From a virus, in the IMG/VR virus record IMGVR_UViG_3300043470_000527, positions 1 through 43,173 of that record: a DNA stretch of 43,173 bases. One strand, given 5' to 3'. The position numbers and the translations under genes were made by a program. Under the pieces are notes generated by a model. It saw nothing but the letters and a program-made list of their open reading frames with translations, was not told the DNA's origin and made no database searches. Positions 1-8,000 of the stretch are shown here, one piece after another; the stretch's first letter is position 1; each line of letters opens with the position of its first letter.

Positions 1-944
1 TGAATACTTATAGACTTTTCAAAGCTGTTTTCAAATTCATTTAGATGATTATTATACACCATACGCATCTGACTTTTCAAGCTTTCTTTGCGTGGCATGT
101 AGACATTTCCAAGATATGTTTCTTTTAGGTATCCTGGAATTCTATCTGGTACTGGAACAATGTCACTATCAATTTTAAAAGCAATGTCGTCCTTATACTC
201 TGCCCACTCCCAAGTTGTAATAGTTGGCATTCCAGTTGCCATAGCTTCTAGTGGCATCATACCAAATCCCTCACCCCATGATGGATAAATAAAACAATGA
301 GTATTGTGCAGGATTCTAAGATAGTCATTAAAAGATACAGACTTCTTTATAGTTTTAATATTCTTGTAAGCAACTTCTGGGCTCACAAGTTTTCCAGTGC
401 CATCATCAACTTGAATCGTATGTCCCTGATCATATGTTTTAAGAATTAAGAATACGTTTTCATCATCTGCAAATTCTTCCAAGAAAGCTTCAACAGCCAT
501 CTGCCCACCTTTTCTAACGTAAGGCTCTCCATTATGTAAAAAGAAAAACTTATCGTCTTGGAGCCTTCTTTTTGCTGGAATAAATTTTCCAGAAACTCCA
601 TGTGGAAAAACATTAATGTGTCCATCATACTTTTTTCTAAAAACATCTGCAGCCCAACTAGAAGCGGTCCAAAGTTCGTCTCCCTTTTTTATACAATCTG
701 CCCATCTATCTGATATCTCAGAAGTTTCATGGCAGGAGTATAGAATATTATAAGACCCAGAAAACAACACATGATTATCTGGAACAGCATAAGATAAATT
801 AACCTTGCTTGTTGGATCAAAAGTGGTTACTTGCACATTATTGTTAGTAAAAGCATTAAGCATGTTTGTAGATGCTAAAGGATAACCCATATCTTGTTTT
901 CCAAAATCTCCACGCATATTTACACCGCTAAGATTTAGTCTCAT
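1..944 (-). CDS. Glycosyltransferase, GT4-like (GT-B fold), 3' end cut by window edge
   Basis: The reading frame stays open for about 314 codons to the left edge, so the C-terminus is missing. The diagnostic GT4 signature EGFGMMPLEAMATGMPTI lies at about positions 205-275, in the nucleotide-sugar-binding half. In that family the acidic residues of E-x7-E contact the sugar nucleotide. Members transfer a sugar from an activated donor; the acceptor (phage DNA, virion protein or a host glycan) cannot be read from sequence. I chose the ATG at 944 because it forms an ATGA overlap with the stop of the small HTH gene upstream and has GGAAG just before it. An in-frame ATG at 956 is possible but would sit directly on its AGAGGA. 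It is the last gene seen in the left operon, after the replication genes. Family call is confident; substrate is unknown. Confidence 0.85.
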   Translation of the reverse strand, partial: MRLNLSGVNMRGDFGKQDMGYPLASTNMLNAFTNNNVQVTTFDPTSKVNLSYAVPDNHVLFSGSYNILYSCHETSEISDRWADCIKKGDELWTASSWAADVFRKKYDGHINVFPHGVSGKFIPAKRRLQDDKFFFLHNGEPYVRKGGQMAVEAFLEEFADDENVFLILKTYDQGHTIQVDDGTGKLVSPEVAYKNIKTIKKSVSFNDYLRILHNTHCFIYPSWGEGFGMMPLEAMATGMPTITTWEWAEYKDDIAFKIDSDIVPVPDRIPGYLKETYLGNVYMPRKESLKSQMRMVYNNHLNEFENSFEKSISI

Positions 945-1111
945 CTTTTCTTCCATGTCCTCTGATCTCTCATTAGTCCAAATTCAGTTAGGTACCTGAA
1001 TATGGTTTGGTGACTTGTGTCACATTCTTTTGCAATTTCTTGTATAGTTTTCTTGTCCACTTGATATCTTTTAGTTAGCCACACCTTTGATTGATATAGT
1101 TTTGCTGCCAT
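941..1111 (-). CDS. Small helix-turn-helix DNA-binding protein (56 aa)
   Basis: This short frame encodes 56 residues starting MAAKLYQSKVWLTKRYQ. Residues about 20-46 (KKTIQEIAKECDTSHQTIFR and following) fit a helix-turn-helix: a first helix with IAKEC, a turn around DTS and a recognition helix HQTIFRYL. The pattern resembles the HTH of resolvases or sigma region 4. It is basic and has no other domain, so it could act as a small transcriptional regulator. It starts 2 bases after the RuvC-like gene stops and ends in an ATGA overlap with the glycosyltransferase. The tight packing and coherent HTH make it likely to be real despite its size. Its DNA target is unknown. Confidence 0.65.
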   Translation of the reverse strand: MAAKLYQSKVWLTKRYQVDKKTIQEIAKECDTSHQTIFRYLTEFGLMRDQRTWKKR

Positions 1112-1112
1112 T

Positions 1113-1679
1113 CTAACGCTCCGTCAACTTGTTAAATGCGTAGTAGGCAATTCCAGTAGCATCGCCAACATCATTGTCTGTAATATCAACACCAAACTTA
1201 TCAATAAAGTAGTTCATTGTTTTTTGTTTTCTGCGTTCTCTAATTGTAGCTTTATACCAGGTAGCAGACTTATCTGGGAACTCTTGCTGGATTGCAAGCT
1301 TATCTGCTTTTGTTGGATTCTTATTGCCAATAAAAGACTGCCATTGAACTGGAGCAACTGTAATTACTTTTGTTTCTGGTCTAAGGATTGCAGATAGTGC
1401 AGCACCAACAATCATAGCAATCTTTAACCCTGCATCAGCTGACCTAACCATAATTGCGGACTCAATTGCTACATAATCAGGTGTTACTAGTTTAGACAAT
1501 GCTTGTGACTTAATGTGTGCATCTCTAACCTTTTCATAAATATCAGATCCAACTATTGGCAACTTTCCCATTCTTGTTGGCTTACCATTTTCAAATAAAC
1601 AAAAAGCTATAGAGGTTGTTGATGCGTCAATACCTAGTACCTTATTTGCGTGATGTTTTTTTAGTGTTGCTAACGACAC
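1113..1679 (-). CDS. RuvC-like Holliday junction resolvase
   Basis: The 188-residue product has the RNase H-fold resolvase pattern. An N-terminal strand ends in GIDAST (Asp18), a middle acidic residue lies in YVAIESA (Glu73), and the C-terminal pair is in DNDVGDATGIAYY (Asp170 and Asp173). These four acidic residues match the metal-binding catalytic set of RuvC. The enzyme would cut four-way junctions made by replication and recombination, and perhaps clear branched DNA before packaging. Length is close to bacterial RuvC (about 170). The ATG at 1679 overlaps the upstream zinc-finger gene by 38 bases, and no later start keeps the catalytic strand. It sits near the RecA-like and Cas4-like genes, which fits a recombination role. 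Confidence 0.85.
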   Translation of the reverse strand: MSLATLKKHHANKVLGIDASTTSIAFCLFENGKPTRMGKLPIVGSDIYEKVRDAHIKSQALSKLVTPDYVAIESAIMVRSADAGLKIAMIVGAALSAILRPETKVITVAPVQWQSFIGNKNPTKADKLAIQQEFPDKSATWYKATIRERRKQKTMNYFIDKFGVDITDNDVGDATGIAYYAFNKLTER

Positions 1680-1944
1680 CTTGCATTACCTCCAATGCTA
1701 TAGATTTCTTGTTTTTTCTTTCTTGTATGTGACAGAGCTCACACTTATCATCTGGATTATATCTACTTAGCTGGGATCCACAACTACATAGTCTTTCTTC
1801 TCCACGAAGCCTAGCCCTTTTCTGATAATACTTCTCCATAATTCTTTTATTTGTTGCAACCCTACAACATTCATTTGAACAATATTTTTGATTATGTGTT
1901 TTAAACTTAAATTCGTTAAGACATTCTGCACAAACTTTTAACAC
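1642..1944 (-). CDS. Double zinc-ribbon protein (100 aa), function unknown
   Basis: Two cysteine clusters are visible. The first is CAECLNEF followed by QKYCSNEC (CxxC...CxxxC, a pattern also seen in the HNH protein of this window). The second is LCSCG, SRYNPDDKCELC (CxC...CxxC). Both suggest zinc binding, probably nucleic-acid contact. The long frame opens at a TTG at 2001 that would overlap the Cas4-like gene by 64 bases. I prefer the GTG at 1944, which overlaps that gene's stop in the string GTGTTAA, starts just before the first cysteine and follows a purine-rich GGTGAGAAG. A basic middle (KRIMEKYYQKRARLRG) could bind DNA or RNA. No enzyme motif is visible. Confidence 0.65.
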   Translation of the reverse strand: MLKVCAECLNEFKFKTHNQKYCSNECCRVATNKRIMEKYYQKRARLRGEERLCSCGSQLSRYNPDDKCELCHIQERKNKKSIALEVMQGVVSNTKKTSRK

Positions 1945-2717
1945 TGACTTCTCACCACTAGCGGATCTATCTTTGTTCTTCCATCTGGTCTTTCTAGACA
2001 AGCAGCAGATACTGGACAGTAGTTACATGGTTTTCCACCTTCTTTAAATGGACGCTTGATATTCTTCTTTTCTTCCCAAGCTTTTCTTACTTCTTTCATC
2101 CAGTTAAAAATATAATCTGAGTAATCAATATTTTCTTCAGACATTACGACAGGCACAATTGCAATCTCGTGGGTGTTCTTGTTTTCATACAGCAAGAATC
2201 CTTCACTTAGGTTCAAAGCCTTCATATAAATAAGTAGCTGAACTATGTGGCTATCAGCTCCCGTTGAAGTATCTTTTCTTATAGAGTACTGCTCATCTTT
2301 AATTGTTTTAATTTCCCCAACAATATCTTCTCCGTCAGCATCTATTATTAAATCTACAAATCCACGAATAGGGGGGTCAACAAGTTTAATTTCTTTTTCA
2401 ATCTCTTTTAAGACACCAGTCTTTTCAATAACCTTTTGTAATCTAGTATGTGCATCTGTTCCATTATCCATTGCAGCAACGCCCTGAGCGTTTACTGTTT
2501 CCTTAAATTCAGCACCATCGAACGCAATTGACCAGTATCTGGGACACGTTCCGTGACCATAACCAACTGTTGATGGAGAAAAGGTAGTCTTCTTTTTAAA
2601 TCCATTAGCTGTTCTACCCTGAAGGTAAGCCCTGCCAATAGAAAGTCTAAACTTTTTAGGGTCTAGCTTTGTATTTCGTGGCTTACTTGTTAGTGTCTTT
2701 ATTAAATTGTTTACCAT
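1938..2717 (-). CDS. Cas4/RecB-like PD-(D/E)XK exonuclease with 4Fe-4S cluster motif
   Basis: The 259-residue protein carries the full Cas4-type layout. There is one cysteine near the N-terminus (GTCPRYW, Cys58), His90 in DAHTRLQ, Asp122 in IRGFVDLI, the E-x-K motif in GEIKTIK (Glu135, Lys137), Gln160 in HIVQLLIYMKAL, and a C-terminal cluster CNYCPVSAAC (Cys231, 234, 240). The four cysteines would hold an iron-sulphur cluster, and the acidic residues and lysine form the nuclease site. In phages such enzymes are thought to resect DNA ends to feed a RecA-type recombinase, and a RecA-like gene lies three genes upstream. No CRISPR genes or repeats are present, so a CRISPR adaptation role is not supported here. 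Confidence 0.88.
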   Translation of the reverse strand: MVNNLIKTLTSKPRNTKLDPKKFRLSIGRAYLQGRTANGFKKKTTFSPSTVGYGHGTCPRYWSIAFDGAEFKETVNAQGVAAMDNGTDAHTRLQKVIEKTGVLKEIEKEIKLVDPPIRGFVDLIIDADGEDIVGEIKTIKDEQYSIRKDTSTGADSHIVQLLIYMKALNLSEGFLLYENKNTHEIAIVPVVMSEENIDYSDYIFNWMKEVRKAWEEKKNIKRPFKEGGKPCNYCPVSAACLERPDGRTKIDPLVVRSQC

Positions 2718-2718
2718 A

Positions 2719-3054
2719 TCAGGCTCCTAAGTTATATCGTGCTACATACTTTAATGCATCTACCACTTTGTCCAAGGAGTCCTTAGTTGTATAGTAAATA
2801 TTTTTTTTTGTGTGATTAATACTTCCTGTTGGACCCTTACCAACAGTTGTATAATAAGTTGCAAGAATACCAAATTTAGCACTCATTGCTTGAAGTTTTC
2901 CAATAAGAGCAACTGCTTGAACTGATGGGATGTCTGGCTTCATCATAATTTTAACAATCATTGCCATTGCCTCATCTAAGTCTGGATCACTCATAAATTC
3001 ATGAATGTCATTAAACTCCGTTACTTGATTAATATACTCAAGGGTTGATTCCAT
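2719..3054 (-). CDS. Hypothetical protein (111 aa), recombination cluster
   Basis: I do not recognise this protein. It is mostly predicted helix in its first 75 residues (an acidic stretch EFMSDPDLDEAMAMIVKIM, then VQAVALIGKLQAMSAKFG), followed by a tail with TTVGKGPTGSINHTKK. There are no cysteines, signal peptide or membrane segment. It overlaps the upstream nuclease-like gene by 17 bases and ends one base before the Cas4-like start, so it is clearly co-transcribed and translated with the recombination genes. A role as a partner of the nuclease or recombinase is only inferred from position. Confidence 0.6.
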   Translation of the reverse strand: MESTLEYINQVTEFNDIHEFMSDPDLDEAMAMIVKIMMKPDIPSVQAVALIGKLQAMSAKFGILATYYTTVGKGPTGSINHTKKNIYYTTKDSLDKVVDALKYVARYNLGA

Positions 3055-3343
3055 TTGCTCTCTCCAATAAATCTTCTAGGGCAGCCCATTCTATTACTGC
3101 CAATCTTATCTTATGTGTTTCTCCAATTGCCAAGAGCAATGCAGGATACTTGTTTTTGTCTGTCTTTAATGTATCTGTAACTATTTTAGACCAAACCTCT
3201 TGGTTTATAGTAAAGCTTTTTGCAGACTCTTTTACATCTACAACAAATTCATCTGTTGAGCCATCTGCTTTTTGATACTGCCCACGACCTGAATTTTTAT
3301 GAGCCTTAGCACCAATTTTCTTTAATTCTCCACGTTCGCTCAT
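3038..3343 (-). CDS. Possible PD-(D/E)XK (Hjc-like) nuclease, small
   Basis: The 101-residue protein has the compact layout of archaeal-type Holliday junction resolvases. An N-terminal helix with acidic residue (SERGELKKIGAKAHKNSGRG) is followed by a glycine-rich turn and then STDEFVVDVKESAKSF, where Asp31 and Asp36-x-Lys38 would be the metal-binding pair and lysine of the PD-(D/E)XK fold. The C-terminal half (QEVWSKIVTDTLK, YPALLLAIGE, AVIEWAALEDLLERA) alternates helix and strand. The call rests on motif shape only; Asp in place of the commoner Glu in ExK is tolerated in the fold. It starts in an ATGA overlap with the zinc-ribbon gene upstream and sits among recombination genes, which suits a DNA nuclease. 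Confidence 0.5.
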   Translation of the reverse strand: MSERGELKKIGAKAHKNSGRGQYQKADGSTDEFVVDVKESAKSFTINQEVWSKIVTDTLKTDKNKYPALLLAIGETHKIRLAVIEWAALEDLLERANGINP

Positions 3344-3522
3344 ATCTTAGCCTCATTTGCGTGACCAGAAGAACAAGTATAAACAAGAATCATTTTATCT
3401 TCATCTAATACAGCATCTGATATAGACTCCAAACAATCTTGGCAAACAAATGTTCCCCCTACTTTGGCTCCAGCAATTTCTTGCTTTGGGGTAACTTTAA
3501 TAAAGTCACTTGGATTTATCAT
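3340..3522 (-). CDS. Small zinc-ribbon protein (60 aa)
   Basis: The product is 60 residues with one CxxC (FVCQDCLESI) and a second half-site CSSGH near the C-terminus, the usual spacing of a small zinc ribbon. The start overlaps the RecA-like stop as ATGA, and its own stop overlaps the next start the same way, so translation of the three genes is coupled. It might be a protein-interaction or nucleic-acid-binding adaptor, but nothing beyond the metal site can be said. Confidence 0.6.
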   Translation of the reverse strand: MINPSDFIKVTPKQEIAGAKVGGTFVCQDCLESISDAVLDEDKMILVYTCSSGHANEAKI

Positions 3523-4526
3523 AACTTAGAATATACCATACTTTCAATGGTATCAAAGATTGCTGGATTATCTCTAACGTATTCAACTACCTTTGCACGA
3601 CCTTGCAATCTTTCATCCAGTACTGTATACCAGGCACCACCACGTTCAATAATGCCCATTAGCTCTGCTGTGTCAACAAGGTCTGCAACCTTATCTACGC
3701 CAACATGTTCTCCCTGAAAATAGAAGTCATAAGATCCACCAATAAACTGAGGTCCAGTTTTATTATAATCAATTGTCCAGTTTACTGGACGACCAACCTT
3801 TTGTTCAATCAAACGGTCACCAACAGCAATCTTGTCTTTAATGGAACTAGCTTCAGATTCTGAAGACCATAATTTTATAATTGTGCTAGAAAAGAACTTA
3901 ACAGCCATACCACCAGTAGGAATATGAGTAGCGTGCATTCCACCAAAGCTGTTACGCTGTTGCGATATAAGTACAAGCAACGTATTTTTATTTGCATAGT
4001 TAAGCATTTTAACAGCATGAGTCATATCTTTTGCTTCTGCACCAATTTGTTTTGTGTCTTGCAATTCTTTAAGCTCGTTTCCATCTTTTTCAAAGTAGAT
4101 GGCAGGTAGTAGTGCTGAGATAGAGTCTACAACAACTATGTCTACACCAGCATTCATTAGTTCAACGGCAACGTCTACCATGTCATTAATAGTTTTAGCA
4201 GAAGAATAAATTAGTTGATCGGAGTCTACACCTAACTTAGTAGCCCACTCAGGGGAATAGGATTGCTCTGAGTCAATCCAGGCACAGGTCTTTCCATTTT
4301 TTTGTGCCTCACCAATCATCTGAAGACAGAAAGAAGATTTACCAGCAGACTTGTTTCCCCAGACTAAAACCTGACGACCATATCCAAGACCACCCTTAAG
4401 TCCAACATTAAGACTTAAACTGGGAGTTGCCTGTTTTTCTATTTCTACTTCTGTTGCTATCTGTACTCTTTTTCTTGTCTTGGGATCTAGCTTTGCTAGA
4501 ATCTCCTCCATTGCTGTCTCGCTCAT
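3519..4526 (-). CDS. RecA-like recombinase
   Basis: The 335-residue protein is a RecA/UvsX-class strand-exchange ATPase. Walker A is GNKSAGKSS (residues 57-65) and Walker B is DIVVVDSISALLP (about 129-141). A loop region with SQQRNSFGGMHATHIPTGGM resembles the L1/L2 DNA-binding part of RecA, and the catalytic glutamate position is plausible in IDSEQSYSPEW. It lacks the extra C-terminal domain of bacterial RecA. It would load on single-stranded DNA and pair it with homologous duplex during recombination-dependent replication or repair. The ATG at 4526 has GGAG ten bases upstream. It overlaps the preceding small gene by 119 bases in another frame, which is unusual. Confidence 0.9.
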   Translation of the reverse strand: MSETAMEEILAKLDPKTRKRVQIATEVEIEKQATPSLSLNVGLKGGLGYGRQVLVWGNKSAGKSSFCLQMIGEAQKNGKTCAWIDSEQSYSPEWATKLGVDSDQLIYSSAKTINDMVDVAVELMNAGVDIVVVDSISALLPAIYFEKDGNELKELQDTKQIGAEAKDMTHAVKMLNYANKNTLLVLISQQRNSFGGMHATHIPTGGMAVKFFSSTIIKLWSSESEASSIKDKIAVGDRLIEQKVGRPVNWTIDYNKTGPQFIGGSYDFYFQGEHVGVDKVADLVDTAELMGIIERGGAWYTVLDERLQGRAKVVEYVRDNPAIFDTIESMVYSKL

Positions 4527-4686
4527 TAAAGTGCATCTCCAAAATTTCTGCCAGTTTCTTTATCTCTGGGCTTCTCATACTTTCTATTTTCTTAATTATT
4601 GAATACATTGTCTCTTCATCATAACTTCTAATTACCATTAGTAATTCTCCGTCTACGCCTTCTAAAAAGTAACCGCTGATTGACAT
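4408..4686 (-). CDS. Hypothetical protein (92 aa), long overlap with RecA-like gene
   Basis: The first 53 residues (MSISGYFLEGVDGELLMVIR and a helical region EETMYSIIKKIESM) precede the RecA-like start and look like a small folded domain. The remaining 39 residues lie over the RecA-like gene in another frame and are low-complexity, rich in Ser, Lys, Asp, Arg and Asn, as expected for an overprinted tail. No family is recognised. It begins 11 bases after the MazG-like gene. The N-terminal half is likely coding; how much of the tail matters is unclear. Confidence 0.5.
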   Translation of the reverse strand: MSISGYFLEGVDGELLMVIRSYDEETMYSIIKKIESMRSPEIKKLAEILEMHFNERDSNGGDSSKARSQDKKKSTDSNRSRNRKTGNSQFKS

Positions 4687-4697
4687 GTTATATTATA

Positions 4698-5042
4698 TCA
4701 CCCTAAAACGCCATGCATTTTTGCTCTATGAGTGTTTATTGACATCTTACGCATTAGTGTTTCATCTAAAGAATCTTTTACGTCACCATGCATTCTTAAA
4801 CCTTCATACAGGTCTAGCACACGAATAATAACATCTGCTAATTCTTCTACTACTTCATTTGCACCCTTTTGCTTTCTAAGTGCTTCTAAAACTTCTGTTC
4901 CTTCTGAATGAATCATAGCAATCTGTTTTGCAAAAAAGATAAATGGGTCTGCCTTTGGCTCTACATTCTCATACATGTAGTCCCAGAAACCTTTTTCAGT
5001 TGCGTTTTTATGAATTTCTTTAGCTAGTTCATCTATGTTCAT
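4698..5042 (-). CDS. MazG-like nucleotide pyrophosphohydrolase
   Basis: This 114-residue all-alpha protein shows the MazG/dUTPase-2 superfamily pattern. A first helix holds acidic residues in IAMIHSEGTEVLEALRK (ExxE-like), and a second holds EVVEELADVIIRVLDLYEG (EExxD), which together bind magnesium and the nucleotide phosphates. Such enzymes hydrolyse nucleoside triphosphates to monophosphates, cleaning aberrant dNTPs or lowering alarmone signals in infected cells; the true substrate is not readable. Its ATG overlaps the polymerase stop as ATGA, so it is translated right after the polymerase, which suits control of the nucleotide pool. Confidence 0.8.
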   Translation of the reverse strand: MNIDELAKEIHKNATEKGFWDYMYENVEPKADPFIFFAKQIAMIHSEGTEVLEALRKQKGANEVVEELADVIIRVLDLYEGLRMHGDVKDSLDETLMRKMSINTHRAKMHGVLG

Positions 5043-8000
5043 ACCTTTTCAAACTCCTTAACTGTGGTACTTCCTGATTGTGTTTGTTGTAAAACGGGTT
5101 TACATACTTTTCCTGGCTTCATATTAATTAAAGAACTAGCATACATGTTTGGAAAGATAACTACTGAGTATAGTTCTTTATCCTTATCTGCCAAAACAGC
5201 GTTTGCCATCTTCTGACCAGTTTTTGTTTTGCGTGGCGTAAAGCTAATAGTGTATAGCTCCTTGTCCGCAAGAGTCATTGTCTTTGCTTGAATATACTTA
5301 ATGAATGGATCATCAGTATTTTTTAAATCTTCTGCTGTTGCATAGGCACCAATTCTATTGTCAGCCACTAGGAAGATATAAATCTTTCCTGGTTCAATAA
5401 TGGTATCTGCTCTATCAAATATGCCAACGCTTCCAGTCTTGTCTACAATCTCAATTCGGCTCCAGCCTTCTCCACGCTTAATGGACTTAACCATTGCAAG
5501 GACAAGAAATGAACCTTCTTCTGAGTAGTCCTCTATGGGCTTTGCATATGCTTCTATCCATCTAGGAATATCACTAGTAAACTCTGGAATGTTTAAGTAT
5601 TCATAATAGCTTTCTTTTTCATATCCAGTTCTTGGATTATCAATAAAGGCTGCCCCACCAATTTTATTTAAAGCCTCTAAAGCACGACTGTTAATGCCAG
5701 ACCCTTTTGCAAGAGAATGCTTTTTAAAAGATTCATAGTCTGCATAAGGTCTTCCAGAAATAATCTTACTTCCAATGTTTTCTGAAATATACTTTACGTT
5801 TCCAAGACCAAATCTAATTGCATCTCCTTCAAGTGCAAAGTCAATATCAGATTCATTAACGTGTGGCAAACGAATAGTAATGCCAATACGCTTAGCTTCA
5901 ATTAAGTAGTCTGTGCGTGTTTCTTTATCTTTTTCATTCTTAAGAAGAGAATACATAAACTCATGTGGGTAGTAACGCTTTAGCCAAGCAGTCCAGTAAG
6001 AAAGCATTGAGTAAGCAACAGCGTGAGACTTATTAAAAGAATATCCAGCGTGTGCTTCAAAGTCGTGCCACAAGGCTTCTGCCTGTTTCTTTTCGATGTG
6101 CTTTGATGCTCCAGTAACAAATCTTTCCTTGTACTGGTCAAACTCTTTTGCATCCTTTTTCTTACCAATAATTTTGCGAACCTTGTCTGCTTCTGCCATA
6201 GACATTCCACCTAGATGAACACAGGCTAACATAACTTGTTCCTGATAAAGAATACATCCATAGGTTTCTTTGGTAAAATCTTTAACAATATCGTGAACAT
6301 ATTTTACTGGAGACTTACCCTTTTTACGCTTAATATATTCTGCACCAATAGTGTTCATTGCACCTGGACGAACCAAAGCATTTGATGCTGCAAGTTCCTC
6401 AAAGTTGTATACACCCATCTTTACAAGCAGGTTTGTATAAGGAGTTGTTTCTGCTTGAAACACACCTTTAGTGAATCCAGCAGTAAGATCTGCATATACT
6501 TCCTTATCGTCCAAAGGTAGATTTGTTAGGTCAACAGCCTTGTTTTTTCTCTCTTTGATAATATCTAGAGTATCGTGAATTACTGCTAAAGTTTTTAGAC
6601 CAAGTGCATCAATTTTAATTAAACCAATGTCTGCTGCTTCTTCCATATCTACAGCTACTACTGGAATTCTAGAATCACTTTGTGTGTCCTTGCGAGTTTC
6701 CATTGGAGCATACTTCCAAATTTCATCCTTAGATGCAACAATTCCAGCAGCGTGCATTCCTGTTCCACGAATGCGACCACGAAGTTTTTCTGAATACTTT
6801 ACAACCTCTGGATATTTTTCACGAAACTCTTTTGAAGAAGCACTAGATATAAACTCATCCCATGTTTCAACACCCTTGAGTGCTTTGTTAACTTCTGGAA
6901 GTGGAACATGGAATGCTCGTGCAACATCTCGCACAACACCCTTATCTTTAAATGTTAAAAATGTAGCGATAGATGCAACGTGCTTATATTGCTCAGTAAG
7001 ATAGTCCTTAACTTCTCCACGCTTACGATCTTCATAGTCAGTATCAATATCAGGAAAGTCATTTCGCTCTGGATTAATAAAACGAAAGAAAAGCAATCCA
7101 TACTTAATCGGATCAACTTCGGTAATTCCTAACGCATAGCAAACCAAAGAACCTGCTGCAGAACCACGACCAGGACCAACCATAATTTCATTATCTTTAG
7201 CCCAACCAATCATATTGCCAACAACAATAAAGTATGATGAAAAGTTTTTAGACTTAATAATTTCTAGTTCTTCTTGAAGTCTTTCTTCGTACTCTGGGAT
7301 TCCATTTAGACCACGCTTATCTAATCCTTCACGAGCAAGTTTTTCTAACTGGCTATCTGGATTGTTGTACTCTGCAGGAAGCAAGTCTAAGTTTTGTTTA
7401 TACTCATAAGAGCCAATCTTATCGGATATCTCTACGGAGTTTTCATATAAATCATCACGATCAATACCTTGGTCTAGCATTAACTGCTTAACGTCTTTGT
7501 GTCCCATAAGAAAGATTTCTAAATCTTTGAATGACATCATGCGATCACCATATAGGTAATCTAAGCGTTCCATCATATCTTTAATCTTCTTGGACCCCTC
7601 AAAGGTTGAGCCCTTTTGAACATTTGGATGTGTGCCAAGAATAAGCATGATTTCTTCTGCTACACGATCTTCAGGAGATGCGTAGTGGCAATCTAAGGTT
7701 ACTGTACTCTTAATGCCCATCTCATCTGCTAGATTAAGCATTGCCATATTAAGTTCTACTGGATTGTGTGGCTGAAGCTCCATGTAAAAATCATCTTTGA
7801 ATACTTGCTTAAACCAATCAGTGTGTTTCCTTGCAAGATCCATATTATTGTTTTGAATTGCCTTAGCAATTATTCCATTCATGCAACCAGAAACAATTAC
7901 TAGGTCTGAAGAGTGTTGTCCTAAAACATCAAAGTCAATTCTAGGCTTCATAAAGAATCCATCATTCCAACCAATTTCAGATAGCTTAGAAAGGTTCTGC

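Noticed and set aside
446-646. 66-codon minus-strand frame near the left edge
   Set aside because: It overlaps the glycosyltransferase in another frame; the glycosyltransferase frame carries the family signature and stays open throughout.
2245-2487. Plus-strand open frame within the Cas4-like gene
   Set aside because: It mirrors a coherent minus-strand enzyme. Like all other plus-strand frames in the window (for example 6627-7004, 35165-35473, 36767-37036) it shows no domain, ribosome site or operon context.
1938-2717. CRISPR-related role of the Cas4-like gene
   Set aside because: No repeat-spacer array, Cas1 or Cas2 in the window; the neighbours are recombination and replication genes.
4687-4705. 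TATAAT just before the small gene ahead of the RecA-like gene
   Set aside because: No -35 at a suitable distance, and the gene lies in a tight operon; AT-rich sequence gives such hexamers by chance.
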